In this document: positions 49,054 to 62,984 of the stretch, piece by piece | Layout: each line of letters opens with the position of its first letter | Numbering within the stretch: position 1 is the stretch's first letter | Origin: Tetragonia tetragonoides | Taxonomy: Eukaryota > Streptophyta > Magnoliopsida > Caryophyllales > Aizoaceae | DNA: 64,000 nt | Direction of reading: 5' to 3' | Assembly (NCBI GenBank): GCA_038025085.1 | Contig: CM076141.1 | Coordinates: 25,482,501-25,546,500, forward strand | The notes under the pieces: model-generated | Database searches by the model: none | The model's input: only the letters and a program-made list of their open reading frames with translations | What the model was told of the DNA's origin: nothing | Position numbers and translations under genes: made by a program

Positions 49054-49058
49054 TATAC
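49054..49058. repeat. Target-site duplication, right copy
   Basis: TATAC after the 3' LTR, followed directly by gtaggatgtttacag, i.e. the remainder of the interrupted monomer. Confidence 0.95.
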
Positions 49059-52000
49059 GTAGGATGTTTACAGTTACAAACAAGTTTCAACTCAAGCTTT
49101 TGAATGCATTTACGCGTTTTAAAAGCTCATAGGAGTAGGGTGAAACAGATTTGAGTTCTTTTGTGTTGTATATTAAGAGAAAGCATCCAAATACTTTGTT
49201 TGCATTCATTTGAGTGTGAAACTACACCTAGGATGTTTACAGTTACAAACAAGCTTCAACTCAAGCTTTTGCATGCATTTACGCGTTTTAAAAGCTCATA
49301 CGAGTAGGGTGAAAGAGATTTGAGTTCTTTTGTGTTGTATATTAGGGAAATCATCTAAACACTTTGTTTGCATTCATTTGAGTGTGAAACTGGACCTAGG
49401 ATGTTTACAGTTACAAACAAGCTTCAACTGAAGCTTTTGAATGCATTTACGCGTTTTAAAAGCTCATACGAGTAGGGTGAAAGAGAATTGAGTTCTTTTG
49501 TGTTGTATATTAAGAGAAAGCATCCAAATACGTTGTTTGCATTCATTTGAGTGTCAAACTACACCTAGGATGTTTACAAGTACGAACAAGCTTCAACTCA
49601 AGCTTTTGAATACATTTACGCGTTTTAAAAGCTCATACGAGTAGGGTGAAAGCGATTTGAGTTCTTTTGTATTGTATAATAAGAGAAAGCATCCAAATAC
49701 TTTGTTTGCATTCATTTGAGTGTGAAATTACACCTAGGATGTTTACAAGTACAAACAAGCTTCAACTCAAGCTGCTGAATGTATTTACGCATTTTAAAAG
49801 CTCATACGAGTAGGGTGAAAGTGATTTGAGTTCTTTTGTGTTGTATATTAAGAGAAAGAATCCAAATACTTTGTTTGCATTCATTTGTGTGTGAAACTAC
49901 ACCTAGGATGTTTACAAGTACAAACAAGCTTCAACTCAAGCTGCTGAATGAATTTACGCGTTTTAACAGCTCTTACGACTAGGGTGATAGAAATTGAGTT
50001 CTTTTGTGTTGTATAATAAGAGAAAGCATCCGAATACTTTGTTTGCATTCATTTGCGTGTGAAACTACACCTAGGTTGTTTACAAGTACAAACAAGCTTC
50101 AACTCAAGCTGTTAAGTGAATTTACGCGTTTTAACAGCTATTACGACTAGGGTGATAGAAATTGAGTTCTTTTGTGTTGTATATTAAGAGAAAGCATCCA
50201 AATACTTTATTTGCATTCATTTGAGTGTGAAATTACACCTAGGATGTTTACAGTTACAAACAAGCTTCAACTCAAGCTTTTGAATGCATTTACGCGTTTT
50301 AAAAGCTCATACGAGTAGGGTGAAAGAGATTTGAGTTCTTTTGTGTTGTATATTAAGAGAAAGCATCCAAATACTTTGTTTGCATTCATTTGAGTGTCAA
50401 ACTACACCTGGGATGTTTACATGTACGAACAAGCTTCAACTCAAGCTTTTGAATGCATTTACGCGTTTTAAAACTCATACGAGTAGGGTGAAAGAGATTT
50501 GAGTTCTTTTGTGTTGTATATTAAGAGAAAGCATCCAAATACTTTGTTTGCATTCATTTGAGTGTGAAATTACACCTAAGATGTTTACAAGTACAAACAA
50601 GCTTCAACTCAAGCTTTTGAATGTATTTACGCTTTTTAAAAGCTCATACGAGTAGCATGAAAGAGATTTGAGTTCTTTTGTATTGTATATTAAGAGAATG
50701 CATCCAAATACTTTGTGTCCATTCATTTGAGTGTGAAACTACACCTAGGATGTTTACATTTACAAACAAGCTTCAACTGAAGCTTTTGAATGCATTTACG
50801 CGTTTTAAAAGCTCATACGAGTAGGGTCAAAGAGATTTGAGTTCTTTTGTATTGTATATTAAGAGAAAGCTTCCAAATACTTTGTTTGCATTCATTGGAG
50901 TGTGAAACTACACCTAGGATGTTTACAGTTACAAACAAGCTTCAACTCAAGCTTTTGAATGCATTTACGCGTTTTAAAAGCTCATACGAGTAGGGTGAAA
51001 GAGATTTGAGTTCTTTTGTATTGTATATTAAGAGAAAGCATCCAAAAACTTTGTTTGCATTCATTTGAGTGTGAAACTATACCTAGGATGTTTACAGTTA
51101 CAAACAAGCTCAACTCAAGCTTTTGAATGCATTTACGCGTTTTAGAAGCTCATACGAGTACTGTGAAAGAGATTTGAGTTCTTTTGTGTTGTATATTAAG
51201 AGAAATCATCCAAATACGTTGTTTGCATTCATTTGACTGTCAAACTACACCTAGGATGTTTACAAGTACGAACAAGCTTCAACTCAAGCTTTTGAATGCA
51301 TTTACGCGTTTTAAAAGCTCATACGAGTAGGGTGAAAGAGATTTGAGTTCTTTTGTGTTGTATATTAAGAGAAAGCATCCAAATACGTTGTTTGCATTCA
51401 TTTGAGTGTCAAACTACACCTAGGATGTTTACAAGTACGAACAAGCTTAAACTCAAGCTTTTGAATGCATTTACGCGTTTTAAAAGCTCATACGAGTAGG
51501 GTGAAAGAGATTTGGGTTCTTTTGTGTTGTATATTAAGAGAAAGCATCCAAATACGTTGTTTGCATTCATTTGAGTGTGAAACTACACCTAGGATGTTTA
51601 CAAGTACAAACAAGCTTCAACTCAAGCTGTTGAATGAATTTACGCGTTTTAACAGCTCTTACGACTAGGGTGTTAGAATTGAGTTCTTTTGTGTTGTATA
51701 TTAAGAGAAAGCATCCAAATACGTTGTTTGCATTCATTTGAGTGTGAAACTACGACCTAGGATGTTTACAGTTACAAGCAAGCTTCAACTCAAGCTTTTG
51801 AATGCATTTATGCGTTTTAAAAGCTCATACGAGTAGGGTGAAAGAGATTTGAGTTCTTTTGTGTTGTATATTAAGAGAAAGCATCCAAATACGTTGTTTG
51901 CATTCATTTGAGTGTGAAACTACGACCTAGGATGTTTACAGTTACAAACAAGCTTCAACTCAAGCTTTTGAATGCATTTACGCGTTTTTAAAAGCTCATT

Positions 52001-52640
52001 CGAGTAGGGTGAAAGAGATTTGAGTTCTTTTGTGTTGTATATTAAGAGAAAGCATCCGAATACTTTGTTTGCATTCATTTGAGTGTGAAATTACCCCTAG
52101 GATGTTTACAAGTACAAACAAGCTTCAACTCAAGCTTTTGAATGTATTTACGAATTTTAAAAGCTCATACGAGTATGGTGAAATAGAGTTGTGTTCTTTT
52201 GTATTGTATATTAAGAAAAAACATCCAAATACTTTGTTTGCATTTATTTGAGTGTGAAATTAGACCTAGGATGTTTACAAGTACAAACAAGCTTCAACTC
52301 AAGCTTTTGAATGTATTTACGCATTTTAAAAGCTTATACGAGTAGGGTGAAAGAGATTTGAGTTCTTTTGTATTATAAATTAAGAGAAAGCATCCAAATA
52401 CTTTGTGTCCATTCATTTGAGTGTGAAACTATACCTAGGATGTTTACAGTTACAAACAAGCTTCAACTCAAGCTTTTGAATGCATTTACGCGTTTTAAAA
52501 GCTCATACGAGTAGGGTGAAAGAGATTTGAGTTCTTTTGTGTTGTAAATTAAAAGAAAGCATCCAATTACTTTGTTTGCATTCATTTGAGTGTGAAAATA
52601 TACCTAGGATGTTTACAGTTACAAACAAGCTTCAACTCAA
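49059..52640. repeat. Satellite array, block 5
   Basis: Regular monomers resume in the same orientation and phase after the insertion. Minor irregularities: tatattagggaaatc at about 49338 (a few bases lost) and ttttaaaactcat at about 50467 (a few bases lost). No gene is seen. Confidence 0.96.
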
Positions 52641-52705
52641 GAAATCTAAAGCTATTCGGAATCCTAATCCTAGTCCAAATAGGAAACTAACTACGAAATT
52701 GACTA
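52641..52705 (-). mobile_element. 65 bp shard of the solo-LTR-like element (copy D)
   Basis: Matches copy A from about 16095 to 16159, with one difference seen (gaaattgact against gaaactgact). It replaces part of a monomer, making that repeat about 192 bp. The joins sit at short shared sequences (aag on the left, gacta on the right), which points to microhomology-mediated exchange. Short open frames that cross it are coincidental. Confidence 0.85.
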
Positions 52706-53100
52706 GGGTGAAAGAGATTTGAGTTCTTTTGTGTTGTAAATTAAGAGAATGCATCCAATTACTTTGTTTGCATTCATTTGAGTGTGAAACTACACCTAGG
52801 ATGTTTACAAGTACAAACAAGCTTCAACTCAAGCTGTTGAATGAATTTACGCGTTTTAACAGCTCTTACGACTAGGGTGATAGAAATTGAGTTCTTTTGT
52901 GTTGTATATTAAGAGAAAGCATCCAAATACTTTGTTTGCATTCATTTGAATGTGAAATTACACCTAGGATGTTCACAAGTACAAACAAGCTTCAACTCAA
53001 GCTGCTGAATGAATTTACGCGTTTTAACAGCTCTTACGACTAGGGTGATAGAAATTGAGTTCTTTTGTGTTGTATATTAAGAGAAATCATCCAAATACTT

Positions 53101-53940
53101 TGTTTGCATTCAATTGAGTTCGAAACTACACCTAGGATGTTTACAGTTACAAACAAGCTTCAACTCAAGCTTTTGAATGCATTTACGCGTTTTAAAAGCT
53201 CATACGAGTAGGGTGAAAGAGATTTGAGTTCTTTTGTATTGTATATTAAGAGAAAGCATCCAAATACTTTGTGTACATTCATTTGAGTGTGAAACTACAC
53301 CTAGGATGTTTACAGTTACAAACAAGCTTCAACTCTTTTGAATGCATTTACGCGTTTTAAAAGCTCATACGAGTAGGGTGAAAGAGATTTGAGTTCTTTT
53401 GTTTTGTATATTAAGAGAAAGCATCCAAATACCTTGTTTGCATTCATTTGAGTGTGAAACTACACCTAGGATGTTTACAAGTACAAACAAGCTTCAACTC
53501 AAGCTGTTGAATGAATTTACGCGTTTTAACAGCTCTTACGACTAGGGTGATAGAAATTGAGTTCTTTTGTGTTGTATATTAAGAGAAAGCATCCAAATAC
53601 TTTGTTTGCATTCATTTGAATGTGAAATTACACCTAGGATGTTCACAAGTACAAACAAGCTTCAACTCAAGCTGCTGAATGAATTTACGCGTTTTAACAG
53701 CTCTTACGACTAGGGTGATAGAAATTGAGTTCTTTTGTGTTGTATATTAAGAGAAATCATCCAAATACTTTGTTTGCATTCAATTGAGTTCGAAACTACA
53801 CCTAGGATGTTTACAGTTACAAACAAGCTTCAACTCAAGCTTTTGAATGCATTTACGCGTTTTAAAAGCTCATACGAGTAGGGTGAAAGAGATTTGAGTT
53901 CTTTTGTGTTGTATATTAAGAGAAAGCATCCAAATACTTT
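53101..53940. repeat. Four-monomer repeat (670 bp offset)
   Basis: The variant caattgagttcgaaac occurs at 53111 and 53781, and the surrounding monomers repeat in order (gttcacaag, ctgctgaatg, gagaaatcatcc). One monomer between them has lost aagc (caactcttttg at about 53332), which shortens the unit slightly. Confidence 0.75.
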
Positions 53941-54699
53941 GTTTGCACTCATTTGAGTGTGAAACTTTACCTAGGATGTTTACAGTTACAAACAAGCTTC
54001 AACTCAAGCTTTTGAATGCATTTACGAGTTTTAAAAGCTCATACGAGTAGGGTGAAAGAGATTTGAGTTCTTTTGTGTTGTATATTAAGAGAAAGCATCC
54101 AAATACTTTGTTTGCATTCATTTGAGTGTGAAACTATACCTAGGTTATTTACAGTTACAAACAAGCTTCAACTTAAGCTTTTGAATGCATTTACGCGTTT
54201 TTAAAAGCTCATACGAGAAGGGTGAAAGAGATTTGAGTTCTTTTGTGTTGTATATTAAGAGAAAGCATCCAAATAGTTTGTTTGCATTCATTTGAGTGTG
54301 AAACTTCACCTAGGATGTTTACAAGTACAAAAAAGCTTCAACTCAAGCTTTTGAATGTATTTACGCATTTTAAAAGCTCATACGAGTAGGGTGAAAGAGA
54401 TTTGAGTTGTTTTGTGTTGTATATTAAGAGAAAGCATCCAAATACTTTGTTTGCATTCATTTGAGTGTGAAACTATACCTAGGATGTTTACAAGTACCAA
54501 CAAGCTTCAACTCAAGCTTTTGAATGTATTTACGCATTTTAAAAGCTCATACGAGTAGGGTGAAAGAGATTTGAGTTCTTTTGTGTTGTATATTAAGAGA
54601 AATCATCCAAAAACTTTGTTTGCATTCATTTGAGTGTGAAACTACACCTAGGATGTTTACAGTTACAAACAAGTTTCAACTCAAGCTTTTGAATGCATT

Positions 54700-56764
54700 T
54701 ACGCGTTTTAAAAGCTCATACGAGTAGGGTGAAAGAGATTTGAGTTCTTTTGTTTTGTATATTAAGAGAAAGCATCCAAATACCTTGTTTGCATTCATTT
54801 GAGTGTGAAACTACACCTAGGATGTTTACAAGTACAAACAAGCTTCAACTCAAGCTGTTGAATGAATTTACGCGTTTTAACAGCTCTTACGACTAGGGTG
54901 ATAGAAATTGAGTTCTTTTGTGTTGTATATTAAGAGAAAGCATCCAAATACTTTGTGTGCATTCATTTGAGTATGAAACTATACCTAGGATTTTTACAGT
55001 TACAAACAAGCTTCAACTCAAGCTTTTGAATGCATTTACGCGTTTTAAAAGCTCATACGAGTAGGGTGAAAGAGATTTGAGTTCTTCTGTGTTGTATATT
55101 AAGAGAAAGCATCCAAATACGTTGTTTGCATTCATTTGAGTGTGAAACTACACCTAGGATGTTTACAAGTACAAACAAGCTTCAACTCAAGCTGCTGAAT
55201 GAATTTACGCGTTTTAACAGCTCTTACGAGTAGGGTGATAGAAATTGAGTTCTTTTGTGTTGTATATTAAGAGAAAGCATCCAAATACTTTGTTTGCATT
55301 CATTTGAATGTGAAATTACACCTAGGATGTTCACAAGTACAAACAAGCTTCAACTCAAGCTGCTGAATGAATTTACGCGTTTTAACAGCTCTTACGACTA
55401 GGGTGATAGAAATTGAGTTCTTTTGTGTTGTATATTAAGAGAAATCATCCAAATACTTTGTTTGCATTCATTTGAGTGTGAAACTACACCTACGATGTTT
55501 ACAGTTACAAACAAGCTTCAACTCAAGCTTTTGAATGCATTTACGCGTTTAAAAAGCTCATACGAGTAGGGTGAAACAGATTTGAGTTCTTTTGTATTGT
55601 ATATTAAGAGAAAGCATCCAAATACTTTGTGTACATTCATTTGAGTGTGAAACTACACCTAGGATGTTTACAGTTACAAACAAGCTTCAACTCAAGCTTT
55701 TGAATGCATTTACGCGTTTTAAAAGCTCATACGAGTAGGGTGAAAGAGATTTGAGTTCTTTTGTGTTGTATATTAAGAGAAAGCATCCAAATACTTTGTT
55801 TGCATTCATTTTAGTGTGAAATTACACCTAGGATGTTTACAAGTACAAACAAGCTTCAACTCAAGCTGCTGAATGAATTTACGCGTTTTAACAGCTCTTA
55901 CGACTAGACTGATAGAAATTGAGTTCTTTTGTGTTGTATATTAAGAGAAAGCATCCAAATACTTTGTTTGCATTCATTTGAGTGTGAAACTACACCTAGG
56001 ATGTTTACAAGTACAAACAAGCTTCAACTCAAGCTGCTGAATGAATTTACGCGTTTTAACAGCTCTTACGACTAGGGTGATAGAAATTGAGTTCTTTTGT
56101 GTTGTATATTAAGAGAAAGCATCCAAATACTTTGTTTGCATTCATTTGAGTGTGAAACTACACCTAGGATGTTTACTGTTACAAACAAGCTTCAAGTCAA
56201 GCTTTTGAATGTATTTACGCGTTTTAAAAGCTCATACGAGTAGGGTGAAAGAGATTTGAGTTCTTTTGTGTTGTATATTAAGAGAAATCATTCAAATACT
56301 TTGTTTGCATTCATTTGGTGTTAAAAGTACACCTAGGATGGTTACAGTTACAAACAAACTTCAACTCAAGCTTTTGAATGCCTTTACGCGTTTTAAAAGC
56401 TCATTCGAGTAGGGTGAAAGAGATTTGAGTTCTTTTGTGTTGTATATTAAGAGAAAGCATCCAAATACTTTGTTTGCATTCATTTGAGTGTGAAACTACA
56501 CCTAGGATGTTTACATTTACAAACAAGCTTCAACTCAAGCTTTTAAATGCATTTACGCGTTTTAAAAGCTCATACGAGTAGGGTGAAAGAGATTTGAGTT
56601 CTTTTGTGTTGTATATTAAGAGAAAGCATCCAAATACTTTGTTTGCATTCATTTGAGTGTGAAACTACACCTAGGATGTTTACAAGTACAAACAAGCTTC
56701 AACTCAAGCTGCTGAATGAATTTACGCGTTTTAACAGCCTTTACGACTAGGGTGATAGAAACTG
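54700..56764. repeat. 19-monomer-offset block (3200 bp), copy 1
   Basis: Matches 57900-59964 at an offset of exactly 3200 bp at several markers: tgttttgtat (54751/57951), gttcttctgt (55081/58281), cgactagact (55901/59101). A scatter of single-base differences shows it is older than the 7905 bp duplication. Confidence 0.8.
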
Positions 56765-57899
56765 AGTTCTTTTGTGTTTTATATTAAGAGAAAGCATCCA
56801 AATACTTTGTTTGCTTTCATTTGAGTTTCACACCTAGGATGTTTACAGTTACAAACAAGCTTCAACTCAAGCTTTTGAATGCATTTACGCGTTTTAAAAG
56901 CTCATACGAGTAGGGTGAAAGAGATTTGAGTTCTTTTGTGTTGTATATTAAGAGAAATCATCCAAATACTTTGTTTGCAATCATTTGAGTGTGAAACTAC
57001 ACCTAGGATGTTTACAGTTACAAACAAGCTTCAACTCAAGCTTCTGAATGCATTTACGCGTTTTAAAAGCTCATACGAGTAGGGTGAAAGTTATTTGAGT
57101 TCTTTTGTGTTGTATATTAAGAGAAAGCATCCAAATACGTTGTTTGCATTCATTTGAGTGTGAAATTACACCTAGGATGTTTACAAGTACAAACAAGCTT
57201 CAACTCAAGCTTTTGAATGTATTTACGCATTTTAAAAGCTCATACGAGTAGGGTGAAAGAGATTTGAGTTCTTTTGTATTGTATATTAAGAGAAAGCATC
57301 CAAATACTTTGTGTCCATTCATTTGAGTGTGAAACTACACCTAGGATGTTTACAGTTACAAACAAGCTTCAACTCAAGCTTTTGAATGCATTTACGCGTT
57401 TTAAAAGCTCATACGAGTAGGGTCAAAGAGATTTGAGTTCTTTTGTATTGTATATTAAGAGAAATCATCCAAATACTTTGTTTGCATTCATTTGAGTGTG
57501 AAACTACACCGAGGATGTTTACAGTTACAAACAAGCTTCAAGTCAAGCTTTTGAATGTATTTACGCGTTTTAAAAGCTCATACGAGTAGGGTGAAAGAGA
57601 TTTGAGTTGTTTTGTGTTGTATATTATGAGAAAGCATCCAAATACGTTGTTTGCATTCATTTGAGTGTGAAACTACACCTAGGATGTTTACAAGTACAAA
57701 CAAGCTTCAACTCAAGCTGCTGAATGAATTTACGCGTTTTAAAAGCTCATACGAGTAGGGTGAAAGAGATTTGAGTTCTTTTGTATTGTATATTAAGAGA
57801 AAGCATCCAAATACTTTGTGTACATTCATTTGAGTGTGAAACTACACCTAGGATGTTTACAGTTACAAACAAGCTTCAACTCAAGCTTTTGAATTCATT

Positions 57900-59964
57900 T
57901 ACGCGTTTTAAAAGCTCATACGAGTAGGGTGAAAGAGATTTGAGTTCTTTTGTTTTGTATATTAAGAGAAAGCATACAAATACCTTGTTTGCATTCATTT
58001 GAGTGTGAAACTACACCTAGGATGTTTACAAGTACAAACAAGCTTCAACTCAAGCTGTTGAAAGAATTTATGCGTTTTAACAGCTCTTACGACTAGGGTG
58101 ATATAAATTGAGTTCTTTTGTGTTGTATATTAAGAGAAAGCATCCAAATACTTTGTTTGCATTCATTTGAGTATGAAACTATACCTAGGATGTTTACAGT
58201 TACAAACAAGCTTCAACTCAAGCTTTTGAATGCATTTACGCGTTTTAAAAGCTCATACGAGTAGGGTGAAAGAGATTTGAGTTCTTCTGTGTTGTATATT
58301 GAGAGAAAGCATCCATATACGTTGTTTGCATTCATTTGAGTGTGAAACTACACCTAGGATGTTTACAAGTACAAACAAGCTTCAACTCAAGATGCTGAAT
58401 TAATTTACGCGTTTTAACAGCTCTTACGAGTAGGGTGATAGAAATTGAGTTCTTTTGTGTTGTATATTAAGAGAAAGCATCCAAATACTTTGTTTGCATT
58501 CATTTGAATGTGAAATTACACCTAGGATGTTCACAAGTACAAACAAGGTTCAACTCAAGCTGCTGAATGAATTTACGCGTTTTAACAGCTCTTACGACTA
58601 GGGTGATAGAAATTGAGTTCTTTTGTGTTGTATATTAAGAGAAATCATCCAAATACTTTGTTTGCATTCATTTGAGTGTGAAACTACACCTAGGATGTTT
58701 ACAGTTACAAACAAGCTTCAACTCAAGCTTTTGAATGCATTTACGCGTTTAAAAAGCTCATACGAGTAGGGTGAAACAGATTTGAGTTCTTTTGTATTGT
58801 ATATTAAGAGAAAGCATCCAAATACTTTGTGTACATTCATTTGAGTGTGAAACTACACCTAGGATGTTTACAGTTACAAACAAGCTTCAACTCAAGCTTT
58901 TGAATGCATTTACGCGTTTTAAAAGCTCATACGAGTAGGGTGAAAGAGATTTGAGTTCTTTTGTGTTGTATATTAAGAGAAATCATCCAAATACTTTGTT
59001 TGCATTCATTTTAGTGTGAAATTACACCTAGGATGTTTACAAGTACAAACAAGCTTCAACTCAAGCTGCTGAATGAATTTACGCGTTTTAACAGCTCTTA
59101 CGACTAGACTGATAGAAATTGAGTTCTTTTGTGTTGTATATTAAGAGAAAGCATCCAAATACTTTGTTTGCATTCATTTGAGTGTGAAACTACACCTAGG
59201 ATGTTTACAAGTACAAACAAGCTTCAACTCAAGCTGCTGAATGAATTTACGCGTTTTAACAGCTCTTACGACTAGGGTGATAGAAATTGAGTTCTTTTGT
59301 GTTGTATATTAAGAGAAAGCATCCAAATACTTTGTTTGCATTCATTTGAGTGTGAAACTACACCTAGGATGTTTACTGTTACAAACAAGCTTCAAGTCAA
59401 GCTTTTGAATGTATTTACGCGTTTTAAAAGCTCATACGAGTAGGGTGAAAGAGATTTGAGTTCTTTTGTGTTGTATATTAAGAGAAATCATCCAAATACT
59501 TTGTTTGCATTCATTTGGTGTTAAAACTACACCTAGGATGGTTACAGTTACAAACAAACTTCAACTCAAGCTTTTGAATGCATTTACGCATTTTAAAAGC
59601 TCATTCGAGTAGGGTGAAAGAGATTTGAGTTCTTTTGTGTTGTATATTAAGAGAAAGCATCCAAATACTTTGTTTGCATTCATTTGAGTGTGAAACTACA
59701 CCTAGGATGTTTACATTTACAAACAAGCTTCAACTCAAGCTTTTAAATGCATTTACGCGTTTTAAAAGCTCATACGAGTAGGGTGAAAGAGATTTGAGTT
59801 CTTTTGTGTTGTATATTAAGAGAAAGCATCCAAATACTTTGTTTGCATTCATTTGAGTGTGAAACTACACCTAGGATGTTTACAAGTACAAACAAGCTTC
59901 AACTCAAGCTGCTGAATGAATTTACGCGTTTTAACAGCTTTTACGACTAGGGTGATAGAAACTG
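57900..59964. repeat. 19-monomer-offset block (3200 bp), copy 2, truncated
   Basis: Second copy, cut off abruptly after gatagaaactga. Copy 1 continues normally with gttcttttgtg, whereas here the sequence jumps to aattacaagtac in the middle of another monomer. Confidence 0.8.
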
Positions 59965-60300
59965 AAATTACAAGTACAAACAAGCTTCAACTCAAGCTTT
60001 TGAATGTATTTACGCATTTTAAAAGCTCATACGAGTAGGGTGAAAGAGATTTGAGTTCTTTTGTGTTGTATATTAAGAGAAAGCATCCAAATACTTTTTT
60101 TGCAGTCATTTGAGTGTGAAATACCACCAGGGTTGTTTACAAGTACAAACAAGCTTCAACTCAAGCTTTTGAATGCATTTACGCGTTTTAAAAGCTCATA
60201 CGAGGAGGGTGAAAGAGATTTGAGTTCTTTTGTGTTGTATATTAAGAGAAAGCATCCAAATACGTTGTTTGCAATCATTTTAAAAGCATCCAAATACTTT
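59960..60300. repeat. Two broken monomer junctions
   Basis: At about 59964 the tail of one monomer joins the middle of another, giving a 255 bp spacing between successive agcatcc landmarks (59821-60076 region). At about 60281 caatcattt joins taaaagcatccaaat, inserting a partial monomer start. These phase breaks are rare in this window. Confidence 0.8.
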
Positions 60301-62139
60301 GTGTCCCTTCATTTGAGTGTGAAACTACACCTAGGATGTTTACAGTTACAAACAAGCTTCAACTCAAGCTTTTGAATGCATTTACGCGTTTTAAAAGCTC
60401 ATACGAGTAGGGTCAAAGAGATTTGAGTTCTTTTGTATTGTATATTAAGAGAAAGCATCCAAATACTTTGTTTGCATTCATTCGAGTGTGAAACTACAGC
60501 TAGGATGTTTACAGTTACAAACAAGCTTCAACTCAAGCTGCTGAATGAATTTACGCGTTTTAACAGCTCTTACGACTAGGGTGATAGAAATTGAGTTCTT
60601 TTGTGTTGTATATTAAGAGAAAACATCCAAATACTTTGTTTGCATTCTTTTGAGTGTGAAACTACACCTAGGATGTTTACAATTACAAACAAGCTTCAAC
60701 TCAAGCATTTGAATGCATTTACGCGTTTTAAAAGCTCATACGAGTAGGGTGAAAGAGATTTGAGTTCTTTTGTGTTGTATATTAAGAGAAATCATCCAAA
60801 TACTTTGTTTGCATTCATTTTAGTGTGAAACTACACCTAGGATGTTTACAGTTACAAACAAGCTTCAACTCAAGCTTTTGAATGCATTTACGCGTATTAA
60901 AAGCTCATACGAGTAGGGTGAAAGAGATTTGAGTTCTTTTGTGTTGTATATTAAGAGAAAGCATCCAAATACTTTGTTTGCATTCATTTGAGTGTGAAAC
61001 TATACCTAGGATGTTTACAGTTACAAACAAGCTTCAACTCAAGCTTTTGAATGCATTTACGCGTTTTAAAAGCTCATACGAGTAGGGTGAAAGAGATTTG
61101 AGTTCTTTTGTGTTGTATATTAAGAGAAAGCATCCAAATACTTTGTTTGCATTCTTTTGAGTGTGAAACTACACCTAGGATGTTTACAATTAAAAACAAG
61201 CTTCAACTCAAGCATTTGAATGCATTTACGCGTTTTAAAAGCTCATACGAGTAGGGTGAAAGAGATTTGAGTTCTTTTGTGTTGTATATTAAGAGAAATC
61301 ATCCAAATACTTTGTTTGCATTCATTTTAGTGTGAAACTACACCTAGGATGTTTACAGTTACAAACAAGCTTCAACTCAAGCTTTTGAATGCATTTACGC
61401 GTATTAAAAGCTCATACGAGTAGGGTGAAAGAGATTTGAGTTCTTTTGTGTTGTATATTAAGAGAAAGCATCCAAATACTTTGTTTGCATTCATTTGAGT
61501 GTGAAACTATACCTAGGATGTTTACAGTTACAAACAAGCTTCAACTCAAGCTTTTGAATGCATTTACGCGTTTTAAAAGCTCATACGAGTAGGGTGAAAG
61601 AGATTTGAGTTCTTTTGTGTTGTATATTAAGAGAAATAAACCAAATACTTTTTTTGCATTCATTTGAGTGTGAAACTACATCTAGGATGTGTACAGTTAC
61701 AAACAAGCTTCAACTCAAGCTTTTGAATGCATTTACGCGTTTTAAAAGCTCATACGAGTAGGGTGAAAGAGATTTGATTTCTTTTGTGTTGTATATTAAG
61801 AGAAAGCATCCAAATACTTTTTTTGCATTCATTTGAGTGTGAAATACCACCAGGGTTGTTTACAAGTACAAACAAGCTTCAACTCAAGCTTTTGAATGCA
61901 TTTACGCGTTTTAAAAGCTCATACGAGGAGGGTGAAAGAGATTTGAGTTCTTTTGTGTTGTATATTAAGAGAAAGCATCCAAATACGTTGTTTGCAATCA
62001 TTTGAGTGTGAAACTACACCTAGGATGTTTACAAGTACAAACAAGCTTCAACTCAAGCTTTTGAATGTATTTACGCGTTCTAAAAGCTCATACGAGTAGG
62101 GTGAAAGAGATTTGAGTTCTTTTGTGTTGTATATTAAGA

Positions 62140-62984
62140 GAAATCAACCAAATACTTTTTTTGCATTCATTTGAGTGTGAAACTACATCTAGGATGTTTA
62201 CAGTTACAAACAAGCTTCAACTCAAGCTTTTGAATGCATTTACGCGTTTTAAAAGCTCATACGAGTAGGGTGAAAGAGATTTGAGTTCTTTTGTGTTGTA
62301 TATTAAGAGAAAGCATCCAAATACTTTTTTTGCATTCATTTGAGTGTGAAATACCACCAGGGTTGTTTACAATTACAAACAAGCTTCAACTCAAACATTT
62401 GAATGCATTTACGCGTTTTAAAAGCTCATACGAGTAGGGTGAAAGAGATTTGAGTTCTTTTGTGTTGTATATTAAGAGAAATCATCCAAATACTTTGTTT
62501 GCATTCATTTTAGTGTGAAACTACACCTAGGATGTTTACAGTTACAAACAAGTTTCAACTCAAGCTTTTGAATGCATTTACGCGTATTAAAAGCTCATAC
62601 GAGTAGGGTGAAAGAGATTTGAGTTCTTTTGTGTTGTATATTAAGAGAAAGCATCCAAATACTTTGTTTGCATTCATTTGAGTGTGAAACTATACCTAGG
62701 ATGTTTACAGTTACAAACAAGCTTCAACTCAAGCTTTTGAATGCATTTACGCGTTTTAAAAGCTCATACGAGTAGGGTGAAAGAGATTTGAGTTCTTTTG
62801 TGTTGTATATTAAGAGAAAGCATCCAAATACTTTTTTTGCATTCATTTGAGTGTGAAATACCACCAGGGTTGTTTACAAGTACAAACAAGCTTCAACTCA
62901 AGCTTTTGAATGTATTTACGCGTTTTAAAAGCTCATACGAGTAGGGTGAAAGAGATTTGAGTTCTTTTGTGTTGTATATTAAGA
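62140..62984. repeat. Five-monomer block (845 bp), copy 1
   Basis: Shared markers gagaaatcaacc, tacatctagg, accagggttg with acaattacaa, actcaaacattt and gcgtattaaa repeat 844-845 bp later. Related three-monomer spacing (about 507 bp) of the acaatta variant occurs just upstream at 60660-61190. Confidence 0.8.

Noticed and set aside
60061..60375. A 104-codon plus-strand frame
   Set aside because: It is longer than its neighbours only because the broken junction near 60281 shifts the frame past the usual stop.
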